From: Pelobates cultripes
Taxonomy: Eukaryota > Chordata > Amphibia > Anura > Pelobatidae
Length of the DNA stretch: 64,000 nt
Assembly (NCBI GenBank): GCA_933207985.1
Contig: OW240912.1
Location: forward strand, 205,180,670-205,244,669
Direction: 5' to 3'
The position numbers were made by a program, and so were the translations under genes. This document shows positions 1 to 12,317 of this stretch, one piece after another. The notes beneath the pieces were generated by a model. That model had not been told where the DNA came from, searched no databases, and worked only from the letters and a program-made list of their open reading frames with translations. Every line of letters begins with the position of its first letter. Positions within the stretch are counted from its first letter, which is position 1.

Positions 1-1507
1 TCAGCATATGCCGCAATATTGTGCTGGTGACCTTGCCATTAAAATCCATGACCCGGTTCCAGGGTCAGTGCGAATAACAGAGGGGAGAGTGGGCACCCCG
101 TCTAGTCCCGTTGCGGATCTGAAAGGTGTCTGTGAGAGAGTCATTAACACGAACCCAGGCGTTCGGCACGCTGTATAGCGCCACAATCCAGGTCAGAAGA
201 TTAGGCCCAAAACCCATGGCCCATAGCACCTCCAGCATAAAGGTCTAATCCACCCGGTCGAAAGCCTTTTCTGCGTCGGTACTATCCCTCACGGGATGAA
301 TCCTGTCTGGTCCAGGTGTATCCAGTTTGGTAGGACCCAGCACAACCTGGTGGAGAGGACCTTTGGGAATAGCTTGACATCCACGTTCAGGAGAGAGAAC
401 AGCCTGTAGCTCCCACATATCTCCGGATCCTTTCCCGGTTTGGGTAGGACAGCTATCGTGGCCGAGAGGGATTATTGGTGGAATTGGCCCCCATCTGTCA
501 AGTGGTTGAAAGCTTTGGTCAGTCTCGGAATCAGAATGTCTCCGTATTTCTTGTAGTATTCTAGTGTCACGCCATCCGGTCCTGGTGCTCTGCCCGTCTT
601 TGCGGATTTGATTGCTAGTTTGACTTCTTCCTCGGTAATAGGAGAATCCAACTGTTCTGCGTCCGCTCGTGAGACGTCTGCCTGGGGGAATTCGTTTAGA
701 TATCGCTGTATTTGTTGAGTCATGTCTTGAGGGTTGCCGCGGTCACCGGCATCTCGCAGGTTATACAAGAACGAGAAGAACTGCGCAAATTCGTTTGTCA
801 TGTCTGAAGGGAGTTTTGACATTGCGCCGGAACGCAACTTTTTTCTGTGTACATGGTTTAATGTTTGTTGGCCACGCAACATGTGAGCGAGGAGCTTACC
901 TCCCTTGTTGGCGTGGATGTCATAAATATTCTTTGATTGCTGAATGGTTCGGTAAGGTCGTTGCGTGATGAGCATCACCAATTGTCGCCTAGTGTCAAGT
1001 AACTCCTTATAGACCTGCACCACGCCAGACCTTTTGTGTTCAGCTTCAAGGTTGGATATGGTATAGATCATGGAGTTTAACATTAATTGGGAATCTTTCT
1101 TCTTTTTGGAGGCCAGGTGGATCATCATACCCTGAATAGTCGGTTTATGTGCCTCCCACAAAGTTGTATTAGAGATATTATCTGAAGTGCTTTCCGCGAA
1201 GTAGGCCAAAAGCGAATCTTCGATCTGTTCGTGGATGTTCAGGTCTAGTTATAAGGAATCGTTTAGCCTCCAGGCTCTTGTCTTGTAGTGGAGAGTCTAA
1301 CTGGATCCGGACAGGGTTATGATCGGACCAGGTTGAGGCGTCAATGTCAGCTGATCGTAACCTATCTAGTCCCTCCTGCTGGATGAAGAGGTAATCGATG
1401 CGTGAATGTCTGCCATGTATAACTGAATAGTGTGAGTAGTCCTTATCAGTGTGGTGCAGTGTCCTCCAACAGTCCACTAATCAGAGGTTACGTAGTACCT
1501 TTTGTAT
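1..1507 (-). mobile_element. L1-type LINE ORF2 fragment (endonuclease + RT N-part)
   Basis: Minus-strand non-LTR retrotransposon remnant. 1178-1477 encodes the end of an APE-type endonuclease, with SRIDYLFIQQ and the SDHNPV motif typical of L1/Tx1 endonucleases. 472-1209 encodes the linker and start of the reverse transcriptase, with SAKTGRAPGPDGVTLEYYKK. The two parts overlap in different frames, so there is a frameshift near 1200. 1-471 continues as degraded RT. The endonuclease start is separated by the solo LTR at 1508-2081 and resumes at 2082-2150. The same unit is at 34705-35717 on +. L1/Tx1 clade assignment is inferred from motifs. Confidence 0.82.
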
Positions 1508-2081
1508 TGTCATGGACCATCAAAGGCTGGTCACCTCTTATGTTCAGGGGACTCCAAATTGGCCACAAGCGCTTGGAGAAGCAATAAACACACAATACAG
1601 ATGTCCAGAATTACTTCTGCTAGTTTATTCAAAGTAGGGTGCATTTATACACAATATTGTTGCAGCTTAGCTTGAAGGTTAAAAAATAAGGTGGTTAAAA
1701 GTAGGTGCATTTATACACCATATTGTTACAACTTAGCTTGAAGGTTTAAAAATAAATAATGTAGTTAAAAATAGGAAAGTCAAAAGATAAAATTAGTTAA
1801 TGTGGTTACATATTTCATAAGATATAAAATTAGTTTACAAAACAATATGTGGTTACATATTTCACAAGATAGGAAGGTCGCAAGATAAAATTATCTACCA
1901 AACAGTCACACAATGTACAGTTTCCAACAAGTGCTCCGGTGGGGGCTAGAGTACACAGAGAACGCAACTTATGCTGAGACGTATACAGCACTTTACAGAG
2001 AAAAAGTTCATTACATATAAAGAGCATCAGATGTAGGCCTTCATTACGCTGAACATTGGAATCAAGATATATTCCCTAACA
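1508..2081 (-). mobile_element. Solo LTR inserted in the L1 endonuclease
   Basis: On the minus strand the 574 bp unit starts TGTTAGGG and ends CCATGACA, with the TG...CA termini of LTRs. It is flanked by a 4 bp target duplication (GTAT at 1504-1507 and 2082-2085). It contains TATAAATGC promoter-like and AATAAA polyadenylation signals in LTR order. Removing it restores a continuous L1 endonuclease reading across the site, so the L1 came first. No internal retroviral genes are attached. Family unknown. Confidence 0.75.
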
Positions 2082-2150
2082 GTATGTCCCGTATGGCTGG
2101 TTGCGGTATGCAACTGTGGCCAGTTGTTATGTATCTATATATGTATATAT

Positions 2151-3700
2151 ACCCAGTTCCAAATTATTATGCAAATTCTATTTAAGTGTCACAAAGATTG
2201 AATATTTTGTTTTTCAGTTTAACTCATGGATGGCATTGTGTCTCAAGGCTCTTTTGATCACCTAAAACAATCTTGGACACCTGTGATAATTAGATTGCCA
2301 GGTGAGCCCAATTTAAGGAAAAACTACTAAAGGAGGGTGTTCCACATTATTAAGCAGAGCACCATTTTCATGCAATATGGGGAAGAAAAAGGATATCTCT
2401 GCTGCCGAAAAAGAGTGAAATAGTTCAATGCCTTGGACGAGGTATGAAAACATTAGATATTTCACGAAAACGTAAGCGTGATCATTGCGCTATTAAGAGA
2501 TTTGTGGCTGATTCAGAGCACAGACGGGTTTGTGCAGATAAAGGCACATTAAGGAAGATTTCTGCCAGATCCATGCATCGGATCAAGAGAGCAGCTGCTA
2601 AAATACTATTACAAAGCAGCAAACGGATATTTGAAGTTGCTAGTGCCTCTGGAGTCCCACGGACATCAAGGTGTAGAGTCCTCCAGAGTCTTGCAGCTGT
2701 GCATAAACCTACTATTCAGTCACCACTAACCAATGCTCACAAGCAGTAATGGCTGCATTGGGCAGAAAAATACATGAAGACTAATTTTCAAACAGTCCTG
2801 TTCACTGATGAGTGCCGTGCAACCCTGGATGGTCTAGATGGATGGAGTAGTGGATGGTTGGTGGACGGCCACCCTGTTCCAACAAGGCTGCAACGTCAGC
2901 AAGGCGGTGGTGGAGTCATGTTTTGGGCCGGAATCATGGGAAGAGAGCTGGTCGGCCCCTTTAGAGTCCCCAAAGGTGTAAAGATGACCTCTGCAAAGTA
3001 TGTGGAGTTTCTGACTGACCACTTTCTTCCCTGGTACAGAAGGAAGAAATAAAATCATCTTCATGCATGACAATGCACCATCTCATGCTGCAAAGAATAC
3101 CTCTGCATCAATGGCTGCTATGGGGATAAAAGAAGAGAAAGTCATGGTGTGGCCTCCATCCTCCCCTGACCTCAATCCTATTGAGAACCTTTGGAGCATC
3201 ATCAACCAAAGGATCTATGGGGGTGGGAAGCCGTTTACATTCAAACAGCAGCTCTGGGAGGCTATTCTGACATCTTGCAAATAAATTCAAGCAGAAACTG
3301 TCCAAAAACTCACAAGTTCAATGGATGCAAGACTTGTGAAGCTACTATCAAATAAGGGGTCCTATGTTAAAATGTAACGTGACCTGTTAAAATGCTGTTA
3401 TAAGTTTGATTAAAATAGCTTTTGATTTCAGTAAAAATGCTGCAAACAAAACAAATGACAATTTTCAGTTCTTTACAACCTATAAAGTGTTTTGAAACTT
3501 ACTGTGAATAATAATTTGGGACAGTGCATTGTAAGTTTTTTATATTTAAAAACAATACTGTTATCATTAGGCGGTTTGTTCAATAAAATTTGAATTGTAC
3601 TCTTAATAGTTGATAACATGGGAATTATGCTGTTATTTACATCAATTATTTAGGTAAATGAGAAAAATATCATTTGCATAATAATTTGGAACAGGGTGTA
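2151..3700 (+). mobile_element. Tc1-type DNA transposon A, pseudogenised
   Basis: Terminal repeats contain CAGTTCCAAATTATTATGCA (left) and its complement near 3675-3700, with a second inner repeat near 3510, the IR/DR plan of many Tc1 elements; flanking dinucleotides are TA. Transposase starts about 2377 (MGKKKDISAAEK) and is broken by a frameshift within 40 bp. It continues from 2444 with the paired helix-turn-helix region, has a stop near 2748, then FTDECRATLDG (first Asp) at 2774-3052, and after another frameshift FMHDNAPSHAAKN and [15 protein letters not shown] (second Asp and Glu) at about 3060-3284. The DDE catalytic residues are visible but split among frames, so it is non-autonomous today. 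Confidence 0.88.
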
Positions 3701-4790
3701 GCTATATATAAATATTAAAAAAAAATATATATATATATACACATGTAAAATACAGATAAAATTTGTATCTTGTAATAAATTTTTTATTGGACTAACAAAA
3801 TTTTTTTTTTTAAATTCGATACACGGCTTGAACATTTGCATACGTATTCTATATATAACCAATAGATAAGTGTCTCTCATTCCGAAAGTACATGGGAATG
3901 CATTAATCGAGCACATTTTTAATATATCTAAGGTATACTTTTTGTAGCCGTCTCTATGTTTGCTCTATGGCGCTCAACACCAACAAAACATTTTTAAAAT
4001 ATCAAACGTAAAGAGATGACTTATTGGGAGGTGGGTATCTAGCACGGTTGCTATATCGTAACCTTTATGTCCCCTCCGGGGCTTCTAAGTTACAACTCCA
4101 CTTCACCTTATATCTGATGCTGTGTATGGGCGTCTGCGTGTTTCCATCTATCTATGTGGTCTTTAGTCTACCGCTAAGCCCCCTTTTTTCAAGAGGCAAG
4201 TGGGTACCAATAATAGGTCATATAGGCATCTCAAATTGCATTTCAATCGCTATTACGTGCTAGCTCCTCCCTCCAAGAAGAGATGAAAGGATAAGTAAAG
4301 ATAGAATAGATAGTAAATACCTGAGAAGAAGGGAGGGGGAGAGGTGGGGGGAGGGGGGGGGGTTGGGTATTCAACATGTAGTTTACCTGTCTAGTCGTGT
4401 TGATGCCTAGTGTCCCAATGTGCAATTTTCCCATGGTTCCAAAATCTTCTGGTAATTTTTTGAGGTGCCTCTGATCCTAGCAGTTAGGTCATCCATTAAG
4501 TGTAAACAGAATTTTTTTAATGGCAAGCTTTCGGGAGAAACCTCCCTTTCTCAAGTCCAAAGCATTTCTCTGCAAGACGACCCATAGAATTCAAAGTTGA
4601 GTTGAGATAAGACACAGGTTTGATAGAGAATAGACACCATTCTTGTAGAGGGTCGTAAATATCTTGTGTGAAGATCACAGAGTGAGGTGGGGAGAGAGAG
4701 AAAAAAAAACAAGCAAACAGTGCAGAAGATGGTGCTAGAAGGGGTGTGTAAAAAAAAAAAAAAAACTTATATTAAGAATGCATGAATTCC
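3701..4790. other. AT-rich block with Penelope-like end motif
   Basis: No gene seen. 3716-3830 is A/T-rich. Around 4525-4560 the complement reads GAGAAAGGGAGG, loop, CTCCCGAAAGCTT: a hairpin followed by GAAA, resembling the hammerhead-like terminal segments of Penelope-like elements. A C/G homopolymer-rich tract lies at 4327-4365 and poly(A) at 4750-4765. The copy at 31265-32335 is its inverse. Confidence 0.45.
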
Positions 4791-4829
4791 CATCCAAGAG
4801 TTACAGGATACGCATGAAGGCCTATATCC

Positions 4830-5106
4830 AGCATACACAGACACACGTAGTGTATATGTGCAAGTATACACAAGTACATACACACTATACACAAGTACAT
4901 ACAACAATATACATATAAATACAACCAAATGCCGGAATTTATGTACATGCACACCTACACATACATCCACACACAAGTACCAATACATCTACCTACACAT
5001 ATACCAATATTTGCATATGTACACATACACCCATTCACATATACATACATGTATGCATGTATATACACACTATATACATACATACACACACACACACACA
5101 AATATA
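4830..5106. repeat. CA/TA-rich degenerate microsatellite
   Basis: Imperfect repeats of ACACATAC and TACATACA units over about 280 bp, ending in (CA)n at 5083-5100. The ORFs on both strands here are products of the repeat and not genes. The inverted copy is at about 30930-31195. Confidence 0.85.
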
Positions 5107-5134
5107 TATGTTTATGTCCAGATGAAAGTTCTAA

Positions 5135-6626
5135 TGTGAACTGAAAAGTCTGCTTAAACTAATAACACACAAAGAATGAAATGTTGCCATGTTTTCATTG
5201 AACACACCATGTAAACATTCACAGTGCAGGTGGAAAAAGTATGTGAACCCCTAGACTAATGCCATCTCCAAGAGCTAATTGGAGTGAGATGTCAGCCAAC
5301 TGGAGTCCAATCAATGAGATGAGATTGGAGGTGTTGGTTACAGCTGCCCTGCCCTATAAAAAAACCCACCAGTTCTGGGTTTGCTTTTCACAAGAATCAT
5401 TGCCTGATGTGAATGATGCCCGCACAAAAGAGCTCTCAGAAGACCTACAATTAAGAATTGTTGACTTGCATAAAGCTGGAAAGGGTTATAAAAGTACCTC
5501 CAAAAGCCTTGCTGTTCATCGGTCCACGGTAAGACAAATTGTCTATAAATGGAGAAAGTTCAGCCCTGCAAGATGACTGCAAGAGCACAGCGCAGACTGC
5601 TCAATGAGGTGAAAAAGAATCCTAGAGTGTCAGCTAAAGACTTACAAAAGTCACTGGCAAATGCTAACATCCCTGTTAGCGAATCTACAATACGTAAAAC
5701 ACTAAACAAGAATGGATTTCATGGGAGGATACCACAGAGGAAGCCACTGCTGTCCAAACAAAACATTGCTGCACGTTTACAGTTTGCACAAGAGCACCTG
5801 GATGTTCCACAGCAGTACTGGCAAAATATTCTGTGGACAGATGAAACCAAAGTTGAGTTGTTTGGAAGAAACACACAACACTATGTGTGGCAAAAAAAGG
5901 CACAACACACCAACATCAAAACCTCATCCCAACTGTGAAGTATGGTGGTGGGGGCATCATGGTTTGGGGCTGCTTTGCTGCGTCAGGGCCTGGACGGATT
6001 GCTGTCATCGAAGGAAAAATGAATTCCCAAGTTTATCAAGACATTTTGCAGGAGAACTTAAGGCCATCTGTCTACCAGCTGAAACTCAACAGAAGATGGG
6101 TGTTGCAACAGGACAATGACCCAAAGCATAGAAGTAAATCAACAACAGAATGGCTTAAACAGAAGAAAATACGCCTTCTGAAGTGGCCCAGTCAGAGTCC
6201 TGACCTCAACCCGATTGAGATGCTGTGGCATGACCTCAAGAAAGCGATTCACACCAGACATCCCAAGAATATTGCTGAACTGAAACAGTTCTGTAAAGAG
6301 GAATGGTCAAGAATTACTCCTGACCGTTGTGCACGTCTGATCTGCAACTACAGGAAACGTTTGGTTGAAGTTATTGCTGCCAAAGGAGGTTCAACCAGTT
6401 ATTAAATCCAAGGGTTCACATACTTTTTCCACCTGCACTGTGAATGTTTACATGGTGTGTTCAATAAAAACATGGCAACATTTAATTCTTTGTGTGTTAT
6501 TAGTTTAAGCAGACTGTGATTGTCTATTGTTGTGACTTAGATGATGATGATCAAATCACATTTTATGACCAATTTGTGCAGAAATCCATATCATTCCATA
6601 TCATTCCAAAGGGTTCACATACTTTA
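5135..6626 (+). mobile_element. Tc1-type DNA transposon B, pseudogenised
   Basis: Inverted repeats of about 100 bp: GTGCAGGTGGAAAAAGTATG near 5224 and its complement near 6425, plus a degenerate outer repeat (GGGTTCACATAC at 6610). The transposase begins around 5402-5430 with [20 protein letters not shown], the HTH DNA-binding domain. It shifts frame at about 5550-5575, where residues between KWRKFS and KMTARAQRR are missing. It continues through LWTDETKVELFGRN (first Asp) to 5938, shifts again, and ends in 5887-6402 with QQDNDPKHRSKS and [20 protein letters not shown] (second Asp and Glu). The C terminus AAKGGSTSY is intact. Two frameshifts make it inactive. A truncated inverted copy is at 29934-30895. 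Confidence 0.9.
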
Positions 6627-6737
6627 TTCTTTATCCTTTATTCTTGCTGTTAAACAATTTGATCATTCTGATTTCACATGTTTTTCTTTCTTAGGTATTT
6701 TTAAAAACCCCTTTCAGTACTTTGATTTTTAGGTCCT

Positions 6738-7018
6738 TCATTGAGTGGCCAGGCTGGGTAAAGTGATGTCCCATAGGAGTGCAGTATGATCCTTCTTTGT
6801 GGTGTTTAATAGTGTCTGAGCATATTCATTCTGCCATTTAATTGCTGGGTGGTTTCCCCAATGTAGCATCCTAGGTGGCATTTGGTGCAGTGAATCATGT
6901 ATACTACATTGTCGGATGTGCAGGAGTATGAACATTTATTGCTGTAGATTTTATTGTTGTGTGTGGCTGTGTTGTCTGTGCAAATGTGCTGACAGTTTTC
7001 AGTGAGGTTTTTTTGCAT
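6738..7018 (-). pseudogene. Penelope-like element GIY-YIG endonuclease fragment
   Basis: Minus-strand frames 6806-7018 and 6738-6935 overlap and encode NVVYMIHCTKCHLGCYIGET followed by QLNGRMN. The spacing of VYMIHC and CYIGET is that of the GIY-YIG endonuclease domain of Penelope-like retroelements. An upstream cysteine pair (SNKCSYSC) is also typical. A frameshift near 6830 separates the domain from its C-terminal part. No RT domain is present in the flanking sequence, so this is a short 3' remnant. Confidence 0.75.
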
Positions 7019-7307
7019 TGACTGGTCCTGTTTTCTTTATTCTTGGTGTTTCAGAGAAAACAGAGGTAACACCCCTGAAACACCCATTTCAACGTGTATA
7101 AACTGAAAAATGTAATGTGCTATATGTGACCCTGTAACTTTTCAAAACACCATAAAACCTGTACATTGGGGGTACTGTTTTACTTGTGAGACATCGCCAA
7201 ATACAAATATGTGTACTTTATTGCAGTAACAGCTAACAGTTTTAGCGCAAATTCCATGTTTTGTTTACGTTTTGTTTTGATCACAACTCGTACAACTGCC
7301 TCAGTCC

Positions 7308-7770
7308 TTAAAGGACCACTATAGGCACCCAGACCACTTCAGCTTAATGAAGTTGTCTGGGTGCCAGCTCCATCTAGGGTTAACCCTGCCTGCTGTAAAC
7401 ATAGCAGTTTCAGAGAAACTGCTATGTTTATATTAGGGTTAATGCAGCCTCTAGTGGCTGTCTCATTGACAGCCGCTAGAGGCGCTTCCGCTCTTCTCAC
7501 TGAGAAAATCACAGTGAGAAGGCGCTGCCGCCCATAGGAAAGCATTGAGAATACGTTCCTATGGACTGACTGAATGCACACGCCGATGATGTCGGAAGGA
7601 GGAGGAGAGTCCCCAGCGCTGAGGGAGCCCGGCGCTGGATAAAGGTAAAATTTTAACCCCTTCCTCCCCCTTCAGCCCAGCGGGAGCGGGACCCTGAGGG
7701 GGGGGGACCTATTAACACTATAGTGCCAGGAAAACAAGTTTGTTTTCCTGACACTATAGTGGTCCTTTAA
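7308..7770. mobile_element. MITE with TTAAAGGACCACTATAG ends
   Basis: 463 bp with inverted termini: TTAAAGGACCACTATAGGCA at the left and its near complement (ACTATAGTGGTCCTTTAA) at the right, and TTAA boundaries. No coding capacity. It resembles T2-family MITEs described from Xenopus (recalled knowledge). Related copies lie at 26480-26912 and 60704-61129. Confidence 0.8.
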
Positions 7771-8561
7771 GGGGTTAAAGAAGGGCTGTGAAGGGTATTT
7801 CCTGGTAAATGCCTTTAAATGATACGTGCTGTAATTAATGAGATCTCATGGTGCATGATAAACTTTTATTTAAAATCTGCATATTTCTTACAGTTCAAAA
7901 TTTTAGCATATTAAATAGCATAAAATATATTTCTGTGCCTCCTGAGATTGTTTGGAATGAAGGTATCCTCGACTGCAGGGTCACATTTGTAGCAAACAGA
8001 TGTGCATCTGCTTACAGTGCATGAGTGCGTGTCTTGGATTGAGAATACATTTCCTCAAGCCAATTAAAAACTTGTAAAGCAAAAGGTAATGAAATTAACA
8101 AGCAAAAACAGGTGCTAGAAATATAAATTGTCATTTCTGTCTTAAATTCCTATGAAATCATATTCTACTAGTTAAAAGCAATGTTATCAGATTGTTTTTA
8201 ATCTAACAGGTCCTATAATGTATGATTATGTTAACAGGTCCTATAATGTATTATTCTGACAATACAAAATGAGCAATCCCATGTGCATTTTGATAATGGG
8301 CAGGATCTGAAGCAGAAAAAAGGGGCATTCATTTTCAGATTCTCATGATGGCATGCCAGGCATGTGTCTTAGCGGATTCCTGGAATGTGCGATTCCCATT
8401 ACTGTGCCACAGGAAGGACAGCAATGACTACTGTTACTTGTTGTGTGTTCTACCGCATCCTTGTCATCGACTGCTGGTAACGTTTGTCAGTTAGCGTACG
8501 CAATGTTTGTTTATTGAACTAAGAAGCATACCAGGACTGCACAGATACCGAACATCTAATA
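7771..8561. other. Unassigned intergenic/intronic sequence
   Basis: AT-rich, no gene or recognised element. A short direct repeat, ACAGGTCCTATAATGTAT, occurs twice near 8207-8255. Confidence 0.5.
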
Positions 8562-9001
8562 TTAAAGGGACACTATAGTCACAAAAACAACTTTAGCTTA
8601 ATTAAGCTGTTTTGGTGTATAGATCATGCCTCTGTGGTCTCAATGCTCAATTCACTGCCATTAAGGCGTTAAATCACATTGTTTCTGTTTTTGCCGCCCT
8701 AACCACACCTCTCCTGGCTGTGACTGACAGACAGCATTAAAAAAAAGTTTTCATTTTCAATCACATGTTATCTTATTTTAAAAGTTTTCATCTCCTGCAC
8801 ACAGGAGGCTCTTGCAGGGTCTAGCAAGCTAGCAACAAAGCAGGAGATAGAAACTCTAAATTAAACAGGATTTGCAATAAAGGAAGTGTAAACATTAGAT
8901 GAAGCTTTACAGGAAGTATTTAGGAAGGCAGAGAATTGAGCACTGCAGGTGCATGATCTATACACCAAAAGTGTTTCATTAAGCAAAATGTGTTCCTTTA
9001 A
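8562..9001. mobile_element. MITE, empty-site allele of the retroviral insertion
   Basis: Starts TTAAAGGGACACTATAGTCA and ends TTCCTTTAA; subterminal parts pair (GGTGTATAGATCATGC near 8613 against GCATGATCTATACACC near 8951). The right part from 8883 equals 18212 onward, where the endogenous retrovirus abuts. This copy lacks 14 bp near its right end that the other copy keeps. Confidence 0.78.
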
Positions 9002-11720
9002 GTCTATGTTAGGAGGTTATCTTAAAAGTAAAGTCCCATTTGAAATCAGTGAAGAATCAGCTTGCAAGTGTCTTAATGCACCCCATTACATTTGAGCCTC
9101 TTTGTTTCTTTTTTGCCTCCTGTTTTTATTATCTGTACCTCTAATTTTAGTAGACTTAAAGATTAATTTTGTCATAAACTGCAGTTCGTCCATATTTGAC
9201 ACTGATTGAGTAATTATTCAAATTCCCGAATACCCAGACGAAATGTAGCCATGAATCGTCATGAAACAAACAAAACGTGTAATGGCAAACCATGTTTGTT
9301 TTTAACTTGTGATTCAGGATTTCCATAAAAAGAGATGATTGACATGAAAAAAGATAATTAATGGCTGGGGACAGTCACTAAATGTTGATTTTATTCACAC
9401 ATAAAGTGAGAAGTGAACAAGAGGGAGAAAAGGAGGAGCAGTAAATCTCAATCTCTCTCGCTCTCGCTCTCTCTCGCTCTCCCTCCCTATATATATATAT
9501 ATAATTATATTTAGTAAACACATAATATATAAATATAGATTTTTTTTTTTTTTTTACTGCTCCTCCTGTTTTTCTCTCTATTGGTTACTTTTTCCTCACT
9601 TGATCGCTGTAAAAATGAGCTTCTCAGTGTACTACAAATATATATTTAGCAGTACACAGACTGGCACGTTTTTGTGTCTTTTGATTAGTTAATGAAATTC
9701 AGCCTAACTAAACTGCTATATGGTCAAAATTCAGCTGTAACAAGTCATTATTTTTTCAGCACAAGTGACTGGGCTGAAATAAATTTTCCAGCCATGCATT
9801 AGTCTGACTATTAGTATTGTTTTAAGGAACCTAACTGCAACCCTATTGTACAAGTACGCTGCAAAAAAATAATTCAAATACTGATAAAATCATTCAATAC
9901 CCCAGGATTCTGTGCGATGCCTGAGGTATTTTGACATAAAGCAAGTATTCCCAATGCTGAGCAAGATCCCTGCTATACCTGACATTCCCTGCTCTGTGCT
10001 TGACATTCATTATAAATGGGTTCATATGAGCAAAATAGGTCCCGATTGGGTACACTATGTCAGAAAACTCATAGGGCAGAGTTCAAAATATGATGCGTGG
10101 GACAGTGCAATATTCTAAAATAAGCCAACATGCACTTTTTAATTCCCTTCTGTATCTGGAAACAGCTGTTTGTACTGTTGATGGCAAACATTATTTAGTC
10201 AGCATTATGCCACTTTTGATACAAAGGTATTTTTAAGACTTCTTCTCTTGATACCTAAGAGATATCTGTTCACTTCGTGCCGTCCACTTTGCAAAGCTTA
10301 TGGAGACTATTTCACTGCAGCTGAGCTAGTACTTCCAGATTCTTGTTTTTTTCACTAGACAGCAATCTTTGGAGAGATGACAAATTGCAGAATTAAGGCC
10401 AAAATGGATAGTATGACATATTTAGTAAGTAGACAACCGTCATCTTTCACTTGGTGGCATTTCTGATTCATTCATACATTCTTTCCATAATCTCTGAGCA
10501 CACATGCATATTCTGTGATGATGTGTGTGTGAATTAATGTATGCCATCATGGAATTCCTGGAGTTTACATGGCATACTTGATCGTGTTTTGATAATTTTG
10601 TAAATGAAGTAAATCAAAAGAAATATATATATATAATTTTTTACAAGAACAGCACAACTCACAAACAATTTTTAACTAGGTAATGGTTTGTGAAAAGAAT
10701 CTTGGTGGTGAAATTTAACTAGATGTTTGCTACAGTGTTAGTGCACTAACTTAATTCTCTTCTTTCAAAAGCTTCTTCCATGGATGTCCCACGCTTTTAC
10801 AGATGAATTTAATAAAGATAAAAAAAATACAGTACGGTCAGAGCTTTTATCAGATCATAAAAATAAATCTTGAAACATTAGACAGTAAACATTGTTTAAC
10901 CCCAGCTACAATTTTACAAGGCATTTAATCTGAAATCAAAAAATATCTGCTGATGAAAACAAACCCTGCTTCTGATACATTTGCAATGATATTCTCTCCC
11001 AGTATTACAGTGTCCCCCCTTCTCAGTGTCACTAACAGCTGACGTCAGGAGTTTTTGTTCTGGAGACAAAGTCTAAATTAAGAAGTCCTTGTGTCTCTCC
11101 TTTGATTAAGCATAGTTGACTTTGTTTTTGGAAAGCTGTTGGAGATAGCAGAGGACACTTTGCTGAGGTTTGGGAAACCAGACCTTCCCTGTAGTGGTAG
11201 ATCAATATGATGGAAGGGTGGATCAGTGTCATGTGAATAGCACTAACACTCATAATAGCTTTACCCGTCTCATCTTCCATTGTTTACGGGGGCTGTCTGA
11301 AAGATCCTGGAGTTACCCCTCTAATCAAACATTGTCTCACAAAACATGTCTGCTTTGTGTCTTGTTTCTTTATCTTCACATTGACGTTATAGATACTGTT
11401 TTGTAAATCATAGCGATATTGGTTATATTTTGGAGAGTAAAAAAATTGCACTTTCAGAGAATTATGATCTCACATAAGTTTTAAAAGGAATATGCATACT
11501 ATCATCTAACTTTCCTGTTTCTTAAGTGAAACCATTACCCTTACATGTATTGTGTCATGATATCTGTTGAACCTCATCAGAAGAGGATTTTTAATTCTCA
11601 TACGAGGAGTAGCTATTTTAGTCCAGCAATGCAAATCACAAATACTTATTTGCATTGATACAATCTTATGAGACATTTCAATTATTAACTCCAAAGTATG
11701 AAGGAAGCGTCTCTAAATGC
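9002..11720. other. KCNQ4 intron sequence, no further gene
   Basis: Mostly single-copy-looking AT-rich sequence apart from its duplicate at 18331-21066. A CT then TA microsatellite lies at 9448-9505 and poly(T) at 9540-9556. The small ORFs at 9912-10118, 11032-11280 and 11170-11406 resemble nothing and have no supporting splice structure. Confidence 0.55.
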
Positions 11721-11945
11721 TTAAAGGGACACTCTAGGCACCCAGAGTAGTCTATTTGCTGTGACCCTTTTGCACTTAGTACTGCAATGTAAAGCATTGC
11801 AGTTCCAGAGAACTGCAATGTTTACATTGCATCTCTAAGTCTGCCCCAGTGGCTGTCTTCCAAACAGCCACTAGAGAGCTTCTGGAGTCCAAACTGACTT
11901 TTGGTCCGTTATCTGACGCTGGACGTCCTCACGGATATTAAACCA
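11721..11945. mobile_element. MITE fragment
   Basis: Begins TTAAAGGGACACTCTAGGCA and contains the internal palindrome around AATGTAAAGCATTGCAGTTC plus the CCACTAGAG motif seen in other MITEs of this window. The right end is missing. Repeated at 21067-21290. Confidence 0.65.
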
Positions 11946-12043
11946 TTAATAGCTAAATATATACACTTTACCACTAACTAAGCACAAAACCCAAATTTCT
12001 ACTTAATTCAAACCATACGATGAAATTATATTTAAAAAAAAAC

Positions 12044-12125
12044 AACTATTATTATTATTAAACCAATTATTATAATTGCCATTTATATAGTGCCAACAGA
12101 TTCTGTAGCGCTTTACAATATTATT
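12044..12125. repeat. Short interspersed GCGCTTTACAATA repeat
   Basis: ATT trinucleotide run followed by TTTATATAGTGCCAACAGAT and GTAGCGCTTTACAATA. The same module is at about 21430-21500, 38163-38221 and 43066-43130, so it is a dispersed repeat; origin (SINE or LINE tail) unknown. Confidence 0.65.
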
Positions 12126-12317
12126 GTCAAATATAAATATAAAATATAATTGTTGTAAAATTGTCACTTTACAGCCAAAGCTATGCCCTGCTCTACTTTA
12201 TTGTGCCAAGGCTGAAACTTTTCATTTAAATTTTTTCCTTTTCATCTTAATGCTCTTTACATTTTAGCATGGCATGTTTACTAACCCACCTTATTTCTTT
12301 TTGTTGTGGTCATTAAG

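Larger units (their letters stand above)
495..6108. repeat. Left arm of 5.6 kb inverted repeat (nested transposons)
   Basis: This stretch recurs in reverse complement at 29934-35717. Shared contents in matching order: L1 RT/EN fragment, solo LTR, Tc1 copy, AT-rich block, Penelope-like terminal motif, CA/TA microsatellite, second Tc1. Differences are scattered substitutions and small indels; for example the solo LTR lacks 8 bp here (574 against 582 bp). The right arm carries a 154 bp insertion that is absent here. Homology stops inside the L1 on one side and inside the second Tc1 on the other. Confidence 0.93.

Noticed and set aside
4858..5144. Histidine/tyrosine/threonine-rich ORFs
   Set aside because: CA/TA microsatellite translation, mirrored at 30898-31182.
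11032..11406. Overlapping 82 and 78 residue ORFs, duplicated at 20378-20752
   Set aside because: Conserved between copies only because the whole block is duplicated; no splice or domain evidence.
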